NCBI GenBank assembly: GCA_930367215.1
Contig: OV884058.1
Span: forward strand, 202,510,208-202,574,207
DNA length: 64,000 bases
Direction of reading: 5' to 3'
DNA from: Pollenia angustigena
Lineage: Eukaryota; Arthropoda; Insecta; Diptera; Polleniidae
The notes under the pieces are model-generated. The model did not search any database. It was given only the letters and a program-made list of their open reading frames with translations, and was not told the origin of the DNA. Shown piece after piece: positions 12,385 through 24,180 of this stretch; position 1 is the first letter of the stretch; each line of letters opens with the position of its first letter. The position numbers were made by a program, and so were the translations under genes.

Positions 12385-12639
12385 AACATGAACCAATCCG
12401 ACTGGTTGGTGGGCTGTTCATATAAAACTAAAAATAAAATTTGATTTTTAGGTTTACATGCACAGCTAGCTGTCTATTGTGTGATTTATAGAACACAAAC
12501 GCAAAACTCATCAGTTCAACTTACATTTAAAACTGAAACAAATTTTGTTTTAAATGAAAGTTGAACTGATGAGTTTTGCGTTTGTGTTCTATAAACCACA
12601 CAATAGACAGCCCACCAACCAGTCGGATTGGTTCATGTT
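12385..12639. repeat. small asymmetric palindrome at the centre of the large one
   Basis: Arms begin AACATGAACCAATCCG and end CGGATTGGTTCATGTT, and pairing continues to a short central loop near 12530. The left half has about 53 extra bases (about 12417-12469) that the right half lacks. Probably a separate MITE inside the spacer of the large element. Confidence 0.8.
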
Positions 12640-13567
12640 TAAATTGTTTTAAAAAGTAATTCTAAGTAAATAAGTTGATTTAGTATATCAAAAGGTAACT
12701 AGGATTAGTATTAACGTGTATCTAATATACTCTTCACTTTTGTGGTGTGGGTATATGAAAATATGATTTTCTATATTAATCATGATGAGAACATAGTGAA
12801 ACTAAATAATTTAATGTAAAAGTATAAATTTATATGGGATGTACTATCTATACTTTATGGGTATGGTTGCAATTTGAGAGTTAATTCAATGAAATTTTAT
12901 TATTTTAAAGAAATTTGTGATTATCATGTAAACCTATACACAACCAGCCTATCAGCTGGGTATACGGATATCAAAATATTAATTTAAAAATTAATTCTCA
13001 GTAAGTTGATTCGATGTATTAAGAAGTTGATGTAGCTATATTTAACAAATATTTAAAAGTGTTAAAAAACATCATCATTAATGTATATCCATTTCATTAA
13101 TGTGTTGTAGGTAAAAAGAAAAAAAACAATCAAATCAAAAATTATCAAATAGGAATAAATCAGCAAATATGTATGTATGTATTTATATTGAAAATAAACT
13201 TCCAAGAACCATCAAACTAAACTCTTAATTAGAAATAACATATCTTAAACCAATATATTGTAAAATTCTTAACTGTTACCTATAGACATATGAGTTTATA
13301 CCTTTCTCTTTATAATATTCTATATATTGTTTGTGTAATATGATTCTATTGTGATATTATCAGTCAATATTCTGATGGTACAGTCAACTATAAGTTTATA
13401 TTATATATAAATTTTTAATGATTGCTGTTAAAACATTATATAAAACCATATATTATGGTTAATAAACTTTGAATTTTATGTTGTAAGTGCATAACGTGTA
13501 AATATGTATATGGTATTAATCTCTCTCAGCTAAAGTATAATCATAAGACAAACTAATTGAATGTATT
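12640..13567. other. spacer of the 13-kb palindrome, no gene
   Basis: AT-rich and unpaired. The stretch at about 13374-13490 is a diverged copy of arm sequence found near 17170-17280, so even the spacer is partly built from arm-related repeats. Confidence 0.6.
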
Positions 13568-16500
13568 TAAGAATTGTGTGTATTTTATTTCGAATCTATT
13601 CATGTTGAATATATTGTTGTTGTTGTTGTTGTTGGATTATATAATGTATCTTATATTTGGTTTGTTATTTAAATCTGATATTAATTCTCTCTGTTTATAC
13701 GTTACCAGATCAAAAATAGGTAACTGCTTTATGCTACCAGATTAAAAATAAGGTATCTTGATGTAAAGTGGTATGTTTTCAATTAAATAAAATGATGAAT
13801 CACTTATTCGATGTCGGTTATTATTGTTTAAATCATACTTACATCCAACTATAAGCTCAATTCTTATTCAAAGTTATTCAATTATGAATCCTCTATCAAT
13901 TCTGTTATTATCTATATGTCTTAATAAATGTGAATTAGTCAACAGAATTAAACGGATAACATCTCTATCATTTCAACCTTAGGTGATTATAACCAGTTTA
14001 ATTAAAATCACAATATCAATATTTGTAAAAATAATATTTCTGGTTATGATGATGTTAAAGTATCTTGAGTAAAAAAAAAAAAAAAAACATATATAAACCT
14101 GATTTTGATAATAATGATTATGATTTGTTGGTTTCAACGAAAAAATAAAAACAAAATATATTAAAACTCAATTTTGATGATTATGATAATAGAATTGTTG
14201 GTTTTAATGAGAAAAGAATATAACTAATCTCAATTATGATGATTATGATGAGTATAATAATAATGAAAAGGTTGAAATACCTAATATGAAAATTTTCAAA
14301 TCAAACAAGTTTAAAATGAAGGAGAAATCCTAAATCATATGTATCTCCTACATATAAGAATATAAAGTTTTTAACGAATAATAAAAATAATGAAAAAAAA
14401 AATATATGACATTAATAAGATCATGATGGTAATTGATGGTTTGATTCTAACAAATTAATATTTATATGTATGTATATATGATTTAAATGAAATTATATTG
14501 AAATTAACATTAGGATTGTTAATATTTCATTTAAAAACTCTGTATTATAAGAAACCTGATTTAAAGTAATATAGAGACATTCTTACCGAAACACTACATT
14601 CAGATGTAACTTTCTATTCAATATATAAATTTAAGGTAGAAAAACCATCAGCGTATCTCAGTGTTTAATCAAATTACTTAATATAAACCTAAATTTTCAT
14701 TTAAGTTTATGGATTATTTTTTAATATAGTAGACAAGTAAAAATCAAACTATGTTTTTAAAAGTGTATTGAAAAACTGTATCTATAAATATGAGATAATG
14801 GTTAAGGATTGTATATACAATGAATAAAATTATGTGAGAACTGAATAGAATTTATAAGATTTGTTAAAATTAAAATAATAATATAATGGATAGAGTTGAT
14901 AAAATTGAAAGGATTAGTATGGATTTTCTTGAAAAACAGAAGACAATCGTCTTGTGTGATAGGTTTGATTAGATTGAAGTTATAGGTTTGTAAATGAGAT
15001 GTCTATACAAAAACTAAGATTGAGATCCGAAACTATAAAACCAAGACTAAAAGGCTACTATCAAGATTAACACTAAGATTAAGATTAATTAAAATCAAGA
15101 CTAAGATCATAAGATTAAGATTAAATATAGGAATGTTAGTAAAGGAAAAAAATTTATATATATGTATAGTAAAGAAATGCTCAAAACATAATGTATATTT
15201 AAGGATGTATGGAGGTATATAAATATTAAGTATAGAAGGGGAAATAAAAGGAAAACAAATTATAGGAATTACAAAACTGTATGCAAAAACATTAAATAAA
15301 TCATATAATATGGTTATTAAACTATTCATTTCGTGCTATAGAAAAACTCTTCATTTAACTAATATTATAGAGTAGCAAACTAGAAAAAAAAACATAAGAT
15401 AATAGAATTGTTGTTTTTAAGGATCAAAGAATATTACTGATCTTAATTATGATGATTATGATAATGATCATAATGATAATGAAGAGGCTGAAATAACTAA
15501 TATAAAAATTGTAAAATCAAACAATTTTAAAATGAAGGAGAAATCCCAAATCATATGCATCTCCTATATATAAGAATATAAAGTTTTTAACGAATAATAA
15601 AAATAATGAAAAAAAAAAATATATGACATTAATAAGATCATGATGTTAATTGATGGTTTGATTCTAACAAATTAATATTTATATGTATGTATATATGATT
15701 TAAATGAAATTATATTGAAATTAACATTAGGATTGTTAATATTTCATTCAAAAACTTTGTATTATAAGAAACCTGATTTAAAGTAATATAGAGACATTCT
15801 TATCGAAACACTACATTCAGATGTAACTTTCTATCCAATATATAAATTTAAGGTAGAAAAACCATCAGCGTATCTCAGCGTATAATCAAATTACTTAATA
15901 TAAACCTAAATTTTCATTTAAGTTAATAGATTATTTTTTAATATAGTAGACAAGTAAAAATCAAAATATGTTTTTAAAAGTGGTTTGAAAAAACTGTATA
16001 TATAAATATGAGTTACTGGTTAAGGTTGTATATAGAATGAATTAAATTATGTGAGAACTGAATTGAATTTATAAGAATTGTTAAAATTAAAATAATAATA
16101 TAATGGATAGATTTGATAAAATGGAAAGGATTAGTATGGATTTTCTTAAAATCGCCTTGTGTGATTAGTTTGATGAGAATGAAGTATAGTAGAAACTCGA
16201 TTCTTGCACGTTATGAAAACTGGGGTCGGTGCAAGCTTCGAGGTTGTCGCTAGTACCGAGTATTAATTTCCTATATAAAATAAAAGATGCATATGTCTGT
16301 TTAAAATCGAAGTTTAATATTTCAATTGAAAACACTAAGTTCAACGCATTCGTATAACAGTAGATAGATATTTTATATGTAAGTAAAGAAATTTTAAATT
16401 TCCATATATGTATTCAGTCTAAGAAAACGTAAACAAAGCAGCACGCAAGAGTAATACAAGAGTAATGTTGCAAGTCTATAAACAAAAAAAAAAACAAGAT

Positions 16501-19262
16501 TGAAATCCGAAACTATAAAACCAAGATCAAAAGACTACTACTAAGATTAACACTAAGACTAAGATTAAAATCAAGAGTAAGATTATAATACTAAGATTAA
16601 ATACAGAATGTTAGTATAAGAAAAAAAAATTTTTATATATGTATAGTAGAAATGCTTAAAATAGAATGTATATTTAAGGATGTATGGAAGTGTATAAATA
16701 TTAAATATATAAGGGAAATAATAGGAAAACAAATTATAGGAATTACAAAACGGTATACAAAACATTAAATAAACCATATAATATGGTTATTGAACTATTC
16801 ATTTCATGGTATTAGTATATATAAAGTATAAATAAATGATTAATGGAGTAAGGTTTTACATAAATAAATAAATAAAGTTTGTGATTTTCTTTTGCGGATT
16901 TAACTATTTTAAATTGTTTTATATTCTATGGATTATAATGGTATGGTATGATAATGTATGGTTAATAAACTAGAAAAAAAAACATGTAAAGCTGTACTAA
17001 TTATAAAACAAATTTGTTATCTTTAAATTCCTAACTGATAATTATAAGCAGATATAATAGATATTTCCTTATTAAATATTCAAAACTCCTATGTAATACT
17101 CTTTTTTAGATCATCTTAATTGATTTTGTAATATGATTTCCTTTTTTCAGTAACATTTAATATTCTATTGGTATAGTCGACTTCAAGTTTATACTATATA
17201 TAAACTTTTACTAAATATTATCAAAACAATTAATAGACCATGTACTATGGTTAATAAAATGGAAATTTTATTGTATTTGTATGTATAATGTATAATTATT
17301 AACTGTATGCAGTGTATCCATGGATTGAACTAAATTCTTAACTATACTGTCATTGTAGAGTATCAAACCATAGAAAAATTCTTCATTTAACTTATATTAT
17401 AGAGTATCAAACTAGAAAAAAAATAAATAAAAGGTTATAAACATTGAGTAATAGTGAAACTATCTGCAAATGTTTTTAGAAAATGCTTATTAAGTGTTAT
17501 CAACAAAAATTATATGCTAACTTAATTAACCGATTAATAGTTACTTTGACCTTTAGTCCGTTGTAGTGAAACAGACCAGAGTCTCTTGTGATAATTAAAT
17601 CTGCGCAAAAAAAAAATATATATATATAATTCTATTTAAGATTAACAAAACCCAAAAATTACAACTCCTTCTATTTGTTAAATGTAATTAAAAGTGATAT
17701 CGGTTGCTGTTGATATAAAAAAAGTGGTTGATCCCACAAGCCTACCGAGGCATTCAATGTAAAAAGTCACTAGAAAACCTATGCAACAAAGTCATTAACT
17801 ATTCTAAACACATACATAATAACTGAAAAAAAACTAAAAAAATACTTATTCTACGATCAGTTTTATCTTTAATACGAAAACGCACAAGTAAAATTATCAT
17901 CCCTCACAAAATTTTAAAATCTTCAAGACACGTACACGAAGAAATTTCACACCTTCCACTAAAATAAACAACTTGTAAATCATCAATATGAATACGCACA
18001 AGTAAAATTATCATCCCTCACAAAATTTAAAATCTTCAAGACACGTACAAGAACAAAATTTTTTCTATTTCATTTAATATTTATATCTCTTTATTATAGA
18101 TAAAAATTTTACTTTTAAACAAAATATTGAAATAAAAAATTGAATTTTATTTACATTGAAGAAATTTAGGCCCTATTAGCTTGACAAAAATAATATTCAA
18201 GTTCAATCATGTTTGGTTTTGATATTGTTAGGTTAGTCTTATTAATGTATTTGTGATATTTAACAATTATAAACATGATTAAGCATGCTCAATCAACAGT
18301 TTTAATTTCACAATTAATCATATTTTTGGTACAGTCCCGTCATATTTCATTAGTTAAAAAATTTATAAATAAGGGGCGGGGCTTATTTTAGTAGAATTTA
18401 AGAATTTCAGAAAACCAAACATTTTGTTTTTTTGGATTTGTTTTCTGTTTGACTTGTCACAGCTGCGTCAGCTCTATTCATGTATATTCTAAGTTGTTGT
18501 TGTTATAAATAAGGAGGAGTAGAGTACGATAAGGAAAAATATTAACCAAGAAGTTACTTTCTACTTTTTGTAATATAATTCTGAATATTTATGCTGATTA
18601 ATTATGTAAACACAGTTAATGTGCAGCTGGTGGCTGTTGATATAAAAAAAAAGTGGTTGATCCCACAAGCCTACCGAGGCATTCAAAGCAAAAAGTCACT
18701 AGAAAACCTATGCAACAAAGTCATTAACTATTCTAAACACACACACAATAACTGAAAAACTAAAAATAATTATTCAACGATCAGTTTTATCGTTAATACG
18801 AAAACGCACAAGTAAAATTATCATCCCTCACAAAATTTTAAAATCTTCAAGACACGTTCACGAAGAAATTTAACACCTGCTACTAAATAAATAAAAAAAA
18901 TTTTTCCCACAAATTCTTATGCACAAGTAAAATTATCATCCCTCACAAAATTTTTAAAATCTTCAAGACTGACACGTACACGAAGAAATTATACAATTAA
19001 CAAAAATATCACACCTCCTAAACAACTTTCTTTACACGTCATTTCCCTTTTACACTCATATTCGTATTTGCATCTAAACAGTATTTTTAAAAATTTGTAG
19101 CGTTTTTTTATTTTTCCATAATAATAGTACTGAAAAAAAGCGCTTAACTGCAATAATAAAAACTTGGCAATTCTGCCACTATTCTTCTCACTTTTGTATG
19201 GAAAAAGTAGCTAGAAAGCCGATGCAGCGTAATCAAAATAGATAACCTTCAAACCATTTGCC

Positions 19263-19296
<34 letters not shown>

Positions 19297-19535
19297 CAAC
19301 TAAAAATCCTAAATTAATATTCAAGTCGACGCTAAAATCCCGTCAAAATACCCATTTTGTTGGTATTTTGGTTTCCCGGTTTTTAAATTCCTATTATAAA
19401 TATTTTAAGCGTTTTTTTTATTTTTCAAAAAAAGCACTAAAATGGCCAATATAATAAAAACATGGCAACACTTACACCATGCACCCAACTTTTGTATGGA
19501 AAATCATATTTGGAACCCCTCTAAACATACTACTC
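13568..19535 (-). repeat. right arm of the 13-kb palindrome
   Basis: Inverted copy of 6422-12380. Landmarks lie at the same distance from the outer end in both arms to within 2-5 bases (for instance about 546, 3273 and 5897 bases in). Substitutions seen include one near 6815 versus 19148 and one near 12018 versus 13932. Confidence 0.9.
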
Positions 19536-19539
19536 AGTT

Positions 19540-19640
19540 GCTGGGTCCGAAAAAAATCTTCTTGATGTGTTGCCATAATAAGTGCTACCGAATCCTGGTT
19601 TTGGAACATCTACAAGTATTCCTATCTCGTCTTTAAGTCT
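19540..19640 (-). pseudogene. upstream piece of the same interrupted protein
   Basis: About 33 codons in frame with the piece at 6417-5938, including VPKPGFGSTYYGNTSRRFF and ending SDPAT at the palindrome junction. Joining 19540 to 6421 after deleting one AGTT copy gives an uninterrupted frame across the site. A stop codon at 19643-19641 lies upstream, so either an intron acceptor or truncation precedes this segment. Confidence 0.7.
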
Positions 19641-20487
19641 TTAAGTTTATGACGATATAAAGGTATAAGAGCAAAATAGAAGAAATGTGAAAATTTAAAA
19701 AAAAAATCGTCAAAAATAATGGCGCAAACTTGCGCACACTTTTTATTGGATTCTAAAATTAGAGATTCCAAATTTTATTGTGGTATCAAACATAATTCGT
19801 GGACATGCTAACCTCACCTTTAAAAACCTCTTCTTTTCCTATTTTTGCAAAAAAAAAGTGTTAATTTGTTTTTTTTTTTAGCTTTTGAACGAATTCTTTC
19901 AACATGAATATTCAACATATTTTAAATTTTTTTTTTCTTTTTTAAATAACTTTTGATCAAACCTTTCAGCGAAAAAAATAATCTTTGTTAAACCTTTATT
20001 CGTTTAGCCGCAAAAAAATATCATATAAACATCCAGAAACCGAAAAAAACATTTAAATCTCATATAATTTTCTTCACTTTCCTGACTTTAGCAGGGTCTC
20101 AGAGCTACAAATCGCAACTAATGGTGTTTTCTTTTCTAAAAAATAATGATGCATTATAGTTGTGTAATATATTTATTAGGATACACGAACCCTTACAAAG
20201 TGATTCATTTTTCTAAATTACAATGGAACAAAATAATAGCTACGTTTTACACTCAACACTAATGTGTATTTAGCGTGTTAAATATTGAATGCAAAGTTTG
20301 TACTAAAAGCAATATTCACCACGCTTGGAGCAATTTTCAACATTAAATTTTCTTACAATACCAATAAGCGTTAACAGCACTGATATTCAATAATTAATGT
20401 CAGCTGTTGTTAAAAATTTTGCGACAAAAAAATATAATAAAAGTAAACCAAACGAAAAAAAAAGTTTTTATATCCATCACAATATAA

Positions 20488-20629
20488 GTGCCGGTTCACA
20501 CACGTCAAGTTTAACTCGTCCAGTCTTGAGTTTTTAGGAGAGAGAGGAAAAGATATGGCATCCTCTTTTCCCTTCTCTCCTAAAAGCTCAAGACTTGACG
20601 AGTCAAACTTGACCTGTGTGAACCGGCAC
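20488..20629. mobile_element. 142-bp MITE, TAA duplication
   Basis: Ends GTGCCGGTTCACA / TGTGAACCGGCAC, flanked by TAA at 20485-20487 and 20630-20632. The arms pair almost completely. A related half-copy lies at about 48135-48205. PIF/Harbinger-like by its 3-bp duplication. Confidence 0.85.
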
Positions 20630-21129
20630 TAACTAAAAATCACAATATAACGCAAATTGTCCGCAAACACAAGAAAAAAAATACTTGCTTGCATAAAAAA
20701 GTACTTTACGCAGATGCAAAAAAGGGTATTATCTCACACTCAGTTATAACTGCGGGTAAGAAATGGAACAAATTTGCCATTTATTGTTGCAACATGTTTA
20801 GAAAGGAAAACGACAACTTCTCACATTCTTGCATACATTTTTAGAATGGAACAAAAACCCGCACGAATGGTAGCATATATGAAGCATTATTGTCAGAAAA
20901 GAAAACACCATAAATGTCTTCAAAATGTACAATATAATGTAAAATATTGTTGTCTATCGAGCTGCGTACTTAGTTCTTAGGATTTCTTAAAATTCAGTTT
21001 TGCCTTTTTGGCCAGCTTTTCAGGTCAAATACTCCTCTGTGCATCTTTTAAAAAAAATTAATTCACTTACAATGTCTTTCAAAAAAGAAGACGAAAGGGA
21101 GTTTTGGCGCTGAAGTGTATAGCGTTTTA

Positions 21130-21831
21130 GATATGAGGGGTATAGATTCAAAGACTGCAAAGTCCACATTTATAGTTTTCGTAATAAATAGTAAAAACCT
21201 CTAGCTCAAAGTATATTCATATTTATGTATTGTATATCTGCTATTCAGTAAATAAGAATATGATGAAGATATGACGCAAGTTTCAACCAAATCGATATTG
21301 CTGTTTGCTGGCAATTATAATAATAAAATTGGACATTGCTGTGTTTGATCTAATCAAATGGAAATTGCTGCTTTTTAGCATGGGCAAGTACTTAAAAAAA
21401 TCAGTAGTTATAAAATTCTTAAAGTTAACAAAGGCTTAGTTTGTTCTTGATTGATTTGGAGGAACTTCATAACAACTTAGCTCCATAATTACGACTAAAG
21501 ACAAAGTTATAAAATGAACAACAAAACAAACTGCTTCATATAAAAAAAAAAATTGTTATATTTTTAATTTCTTTTTAGTTTTGTTTTGCAAAAAGGAAAA
21601 AAAATAAAAAAAACAGCCTGCATTTTCGAAAATAGTTGAGAGAAAAAGAGCTTAACAAACTGTGATCAATTCTTAATTTTTGAACATACTTTTTTATGGG
21701 ATAAAAGTGTTTCTGGTAATGTAATATTCACTAATTGGAAGCATTCAATAAATACAACTAAGAGGTATTATTAGTTACGTTTGTGAAAAAAGTGGACTTT
21801 GCAGTCTTTCCATCTATACCCCTCATATATC
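21130..21831. mobile_element. inverted-repeat element, about 700 bp
   Basis: ATATGAGGGGTATAGAT with further matching bases at 21132-21174 recurs inverted at 21787-21829. The interior is AT-rich and non-coding. The target duplication is not resolved. Confidence 0.65.
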
Positions 21832-22130
21832 CAATATTTGTTTAAAACTAACTTTTAAAAGACTACTATTAACTATTTTATAGTGCAATGTTCCTTTTTT
21901 GTCTTCACTAATCATTTTTACTTGGTTCTAAATAAAAACTAAACAGAATATATATTATGGCGACTTTTTTAAAATTTTTGACGGATTTTAGCGACTCGGA
22001 ACAAATTTATTTTTTCAGATTTATAAAAAATATTTTTAATAATTTAAATCATCTATATTTTATTGTCAAAAAGTTAAAAATAAAGGCTTTGGCGATTTTG
22101 GCGACTTTTGACATTGAATTTGGCGAAAAA

Positions 22131-22212
22131 GGTCAAAATCGATCTGGCAGCCCTGTGTCGTATTCATAAAAAGGTCAAAATCGATCTGGCAACCCTGTGT
22201 GGTATTCATAAA
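22131..22212 (+). repeat. tandem duplication of the hAT right end
   Basis: A block of about 40 bp containing TCAAAATCGATCTGGCA, CCCTGTGT and GTATTCATAAA is present twice in a row (22131-22171 and 22172-22212) with a few substitutions. The duplicated block includes the last bases of the outer hAT element plus the flanking target sequence. Confidence 0.75.
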
Positions 22213-22309
22213 AATCAAAATAAGTTTGAAATATGTTTTAAGTTAAAATTTTCATAAACATTTTTCTAAAAATAAATTTCAAATCCATTTTAATTTTTTA
22301 TGAATACGG
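22203..22309. mobile_element. short inverted-repeat element (about 107 bp)
   Basis: Ends GTATTCATAAAAATCAAAAT and its near complement. A similar structure with TATTCATAA ends lies at 34541-34645. Confidence 0.5.
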
Positions 22310-22449
22310 CAGTAAAGCTTTAATTTTATGAGCTTGGCTACAAGAGGTCAATTTACTGTACAGTGAAAGCTCTTCTTCAGCCGTACAACTGCTACTTGCG
22401 AACGACTTAATGATTTTGACGATTGTAACAATTCATTTGTGCTGCTGTG

Positions 22450-23185
22450 CCCATGTTCTGTAACTATCGCGTCGAGAAAGTTTTCGATTGAAATGTGTGA
22501 AATGAAACAAAAATGCCATAAATTGAAACAAACAGCTGTTTTTCTCACTTTACTGTGTCTGTAACTTTTTTTGGCGAGTACAAGCTGTCACGTAAAGAAA
22601 TTACTCGCCAATTTACAGAAAAAGTGTGTCTGTAACATTTTGGTGAGAAAAGTTCCCGCTTTGAACTGTCAAATAAACTCACGAATAAAAATGCGGCGAA
22701 AAAAAATGTTAACACTAAAAAACAATTAAAAATGCAAAGTGCAAAGAATAATAATAATAATATAATAATAATATTTTGTTCTTGGCACATTTTTTCATTG
22801 TTTTATTATTTTGCTTTTAACATTTTAATAAAATATACGAATGTCTTCATAGCTCGTTTGCAAACAACAAACATTAAAGTCGCTCTTTACACAATTTGGT
22901 ATAGCCGACGGTTGTATTTTCGCCACCGTCGTTGAAAAATGTTAAATTTTAGTAAATTTTGGTCGCCGTCAACGATATGTGTTACTGGCGTTCTGAACGT
23001 CTACAATGTCACATCGGCTTCGAGTGCAATATTATGACATTTATAACGTAACGACGTAATCTCTTTTGATAGTTTTCGACATGAGTTACAGAGACAGATT
23101 TTTCTCACTTTTCGAGAAACGATGGAATATTTTGTTTCACATCTTTTCGATGCAAGAAGTTCTCACTAAAGTTACAGAACATGGG
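22450..23185. mobile_element. 736-bp inverted-repeat element
   Basis: Ends CCCATGTTCTGTAACT / AGTTACAGAACATGGG, followed by further imperfect pairing (TTTTCGAT..., GTGAAA...). The interior has no protein match; a trinucleotide AAT tract lies near 22747. No clean target duplication. Confidence 0.6.
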
Positions 23186-23395
23186 TACTGGTTATTAATT
23201 TGCTATGTAAGATTATTCCTTTTTTAACCATTCCTTTTTGCGATGCCCCATAAATCAATAACATGATGCCACATTAAAGCAAAATAAACATTCACACCAT
23301 TCGTTTAGCATTCATTGCTATCTGTGTTTATGGCTTGCAAACTACCAGTTTTATTTAACGTTTTATACTTAAGTGTGCCTACTTAAATTTTAAAA

Positions 23396-24180
23396 CCAGT
23401 AAGAGTGCTATTTTCGGCTATGCCGAATCTTATATACCCTTTACCATTGAGCGAAAAGAACAATTTATACAAATAATTCACCTTTTTGCCACGCCTACTT
23501 GTTCAATCCCGCCCACAGTTTGTTGAATGTTGTGTATTTATAACCTATATGATTCTACCTATTTTGGAAACTTGGCTCCTGCCGTTCTTTAGTTGTACAG
23601 ATATCTATTATATTTCTTTCGGATGTTGTGAATTGATAACCACGATGCTTTGCCTAACTTTGAAACTTTGGCTGTTGCCGTTCTCCAGATATACAGAAAT
23701 CCAAATGGTCTTCGTATGGGAAGTGCCACGCCCACTTGTCCAATATTGTCAGATGCTGTGAATTGATAACCACGATATTTGTACCTAATTTGGAAACTTT
23801 GGCTCTTGCCATTCTCCAGATATACAGAAATCTGAAATGTGTTTCTATGGGGAATGCCACGCCCACTTGTCCTATCTCGCCCACATTTTGTCACCTGTGG
23901 TGTTTTTAACAAAGATAGTCGATATATGAATATATGAAGATAGTCGTGGGTTTTTGCTTATATCGCAGCCATTTGTTAACCCATCAGGCTGAATTTCAAT
24001 AGCAAACAATTCCGGACTATATGTGACATAAATATATAACTACCAAGTCCCTATCATATCCGGGGTCTTGGGAAACACATTTCAACCAACACATGGACAG
24101 ACGGACATCGTTAAATCAACTTCGCTACTTATAAAGACCTATAATATATATACTTTATATCAATATTGTAGAAATTGCAA
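23396..24180 (+). repeat. dispersed fly-type repeat with internal tandem units
   Basis: Begins AGTAAGAGTGCTATTTTCGG and TATACCC, contains about three degenerate units of roughly 130 bp (CTTTGGCT-G/C-TTGCC... CCACGCCCACTTGTCC), then a GACAGACGGACATCGTTAAA segment and a TATATACTTTATAT end. Other copies or pieces lie at 27136-27330, 29027-29260, 51040-51120 and 51424-53350. Non-coding, transposon class not established. Confidence 0.65.

Larger units (their letters stand above)
6422..19535. mobile_element. 13.1-kb palindromic (foldback-like) element
   Basis: Two arms of about 5.96 kb (6422-12380 and 13568-19535) are near-identical inverted copies that stay collinear to within a few bases, around a spacer of about 1.19 kb. 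Ends are GAGTAGTATG / CATACTACTC, flanked by AGTT at 6418-6421 and 19536-19539. A 2- or 3-bp duplication is formally possible because the adjacent base is palindromic. Excision restores the host frame, so the borders are secure. No transposase-like ORF is present in arms or spacer, and ORFs that appear in mirror pairs are AT-rich and featureless. Scattered substitutions and a (TA)n length difference separate the arms. Superfamily unknown; apparently non-autonomous. Confidence 0.9.
5220..21041. mobile_element. DNA transposon of unassigned superfamily, split by the 13-kb palindrome
   Basis: Inverted repeats of about 40 bp lie at 5220-5256 (GCACAGAGGAGTATTTGGCC...) and at about 21003-21041 in complement, with one or two mismatches. 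They are flanked by CATC on both sides (4-bp duplication; ATC if the last C belongs to the element). Without the 13.1-kb palindrome the element is about 2.7 kb. It carries the 3' part of one protein-coding gene on the minus strand (19640-19540 continuing at 6417-5938). No DDE triad is visible in what remains. A 3-4-bp duplication is compatible with several superfamilies, so I leave it unassigned. Confidence 0.7.
3549..22155. mobile_element. outer hAT-type element, greatly enlarged by nested insertions
   Basis: The left end TAGGGGTGTCAGAT and the right end (CAGGGCTGCCAGAT on the minus strand) are imperfect terminal inverted repeats. Both are followed by subterminal runs of TTGGCGA(C/T)-like motifs. 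They are flanked by an exact 8-bp direct repeat TGTCGTAT (3541-3548 and 22156-22163), the length characteristic of hAT insertions. Inside, a decayed hAT C-terminal coding stretch lies at 4796-5160. Removing the CATC-flanked insertion (5220-21041) leaves about 2.8 kb, a plausible size for an internally deleted hAT element that also took up a SINE-like repeat. Confidence 0.75.

Noticed and set aside
10627..15329. Mirror-image ORFs at 10627-10848 (+), 15033-15329 (-), 12203-12421 (-) and 13557-13745 (+) as genes
   Set aside because: They are the same AT-rich sequence seen in both palindrome arms; their translations are Ile/Phe/Leu/Tyr-rich without domains, and codon composition only mirrors the base composition.
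6422..19535. The palindrome as an assembly artefact (folded read or duplicated haplotig)
   Set aside because: The arms differ by scattered substitutions and a (TA)n length change, the outer flanks are different sequences, the ends carry a direct repeat, and the interrupted reading frame is restored exactly on removal. An artefact would not give this. Raw reads are still the final test.
21957..22169. 70-codon ORF at the right end of the outer hAT element
   Set aside because: It is made by the subterminal TTGGCGA repeats and runs into the terminal repeat.
23486..23912. ORFs on both strands in the dispersed repeat
   Set aside because: They follow the tandem repeat units and have no protein similarity.
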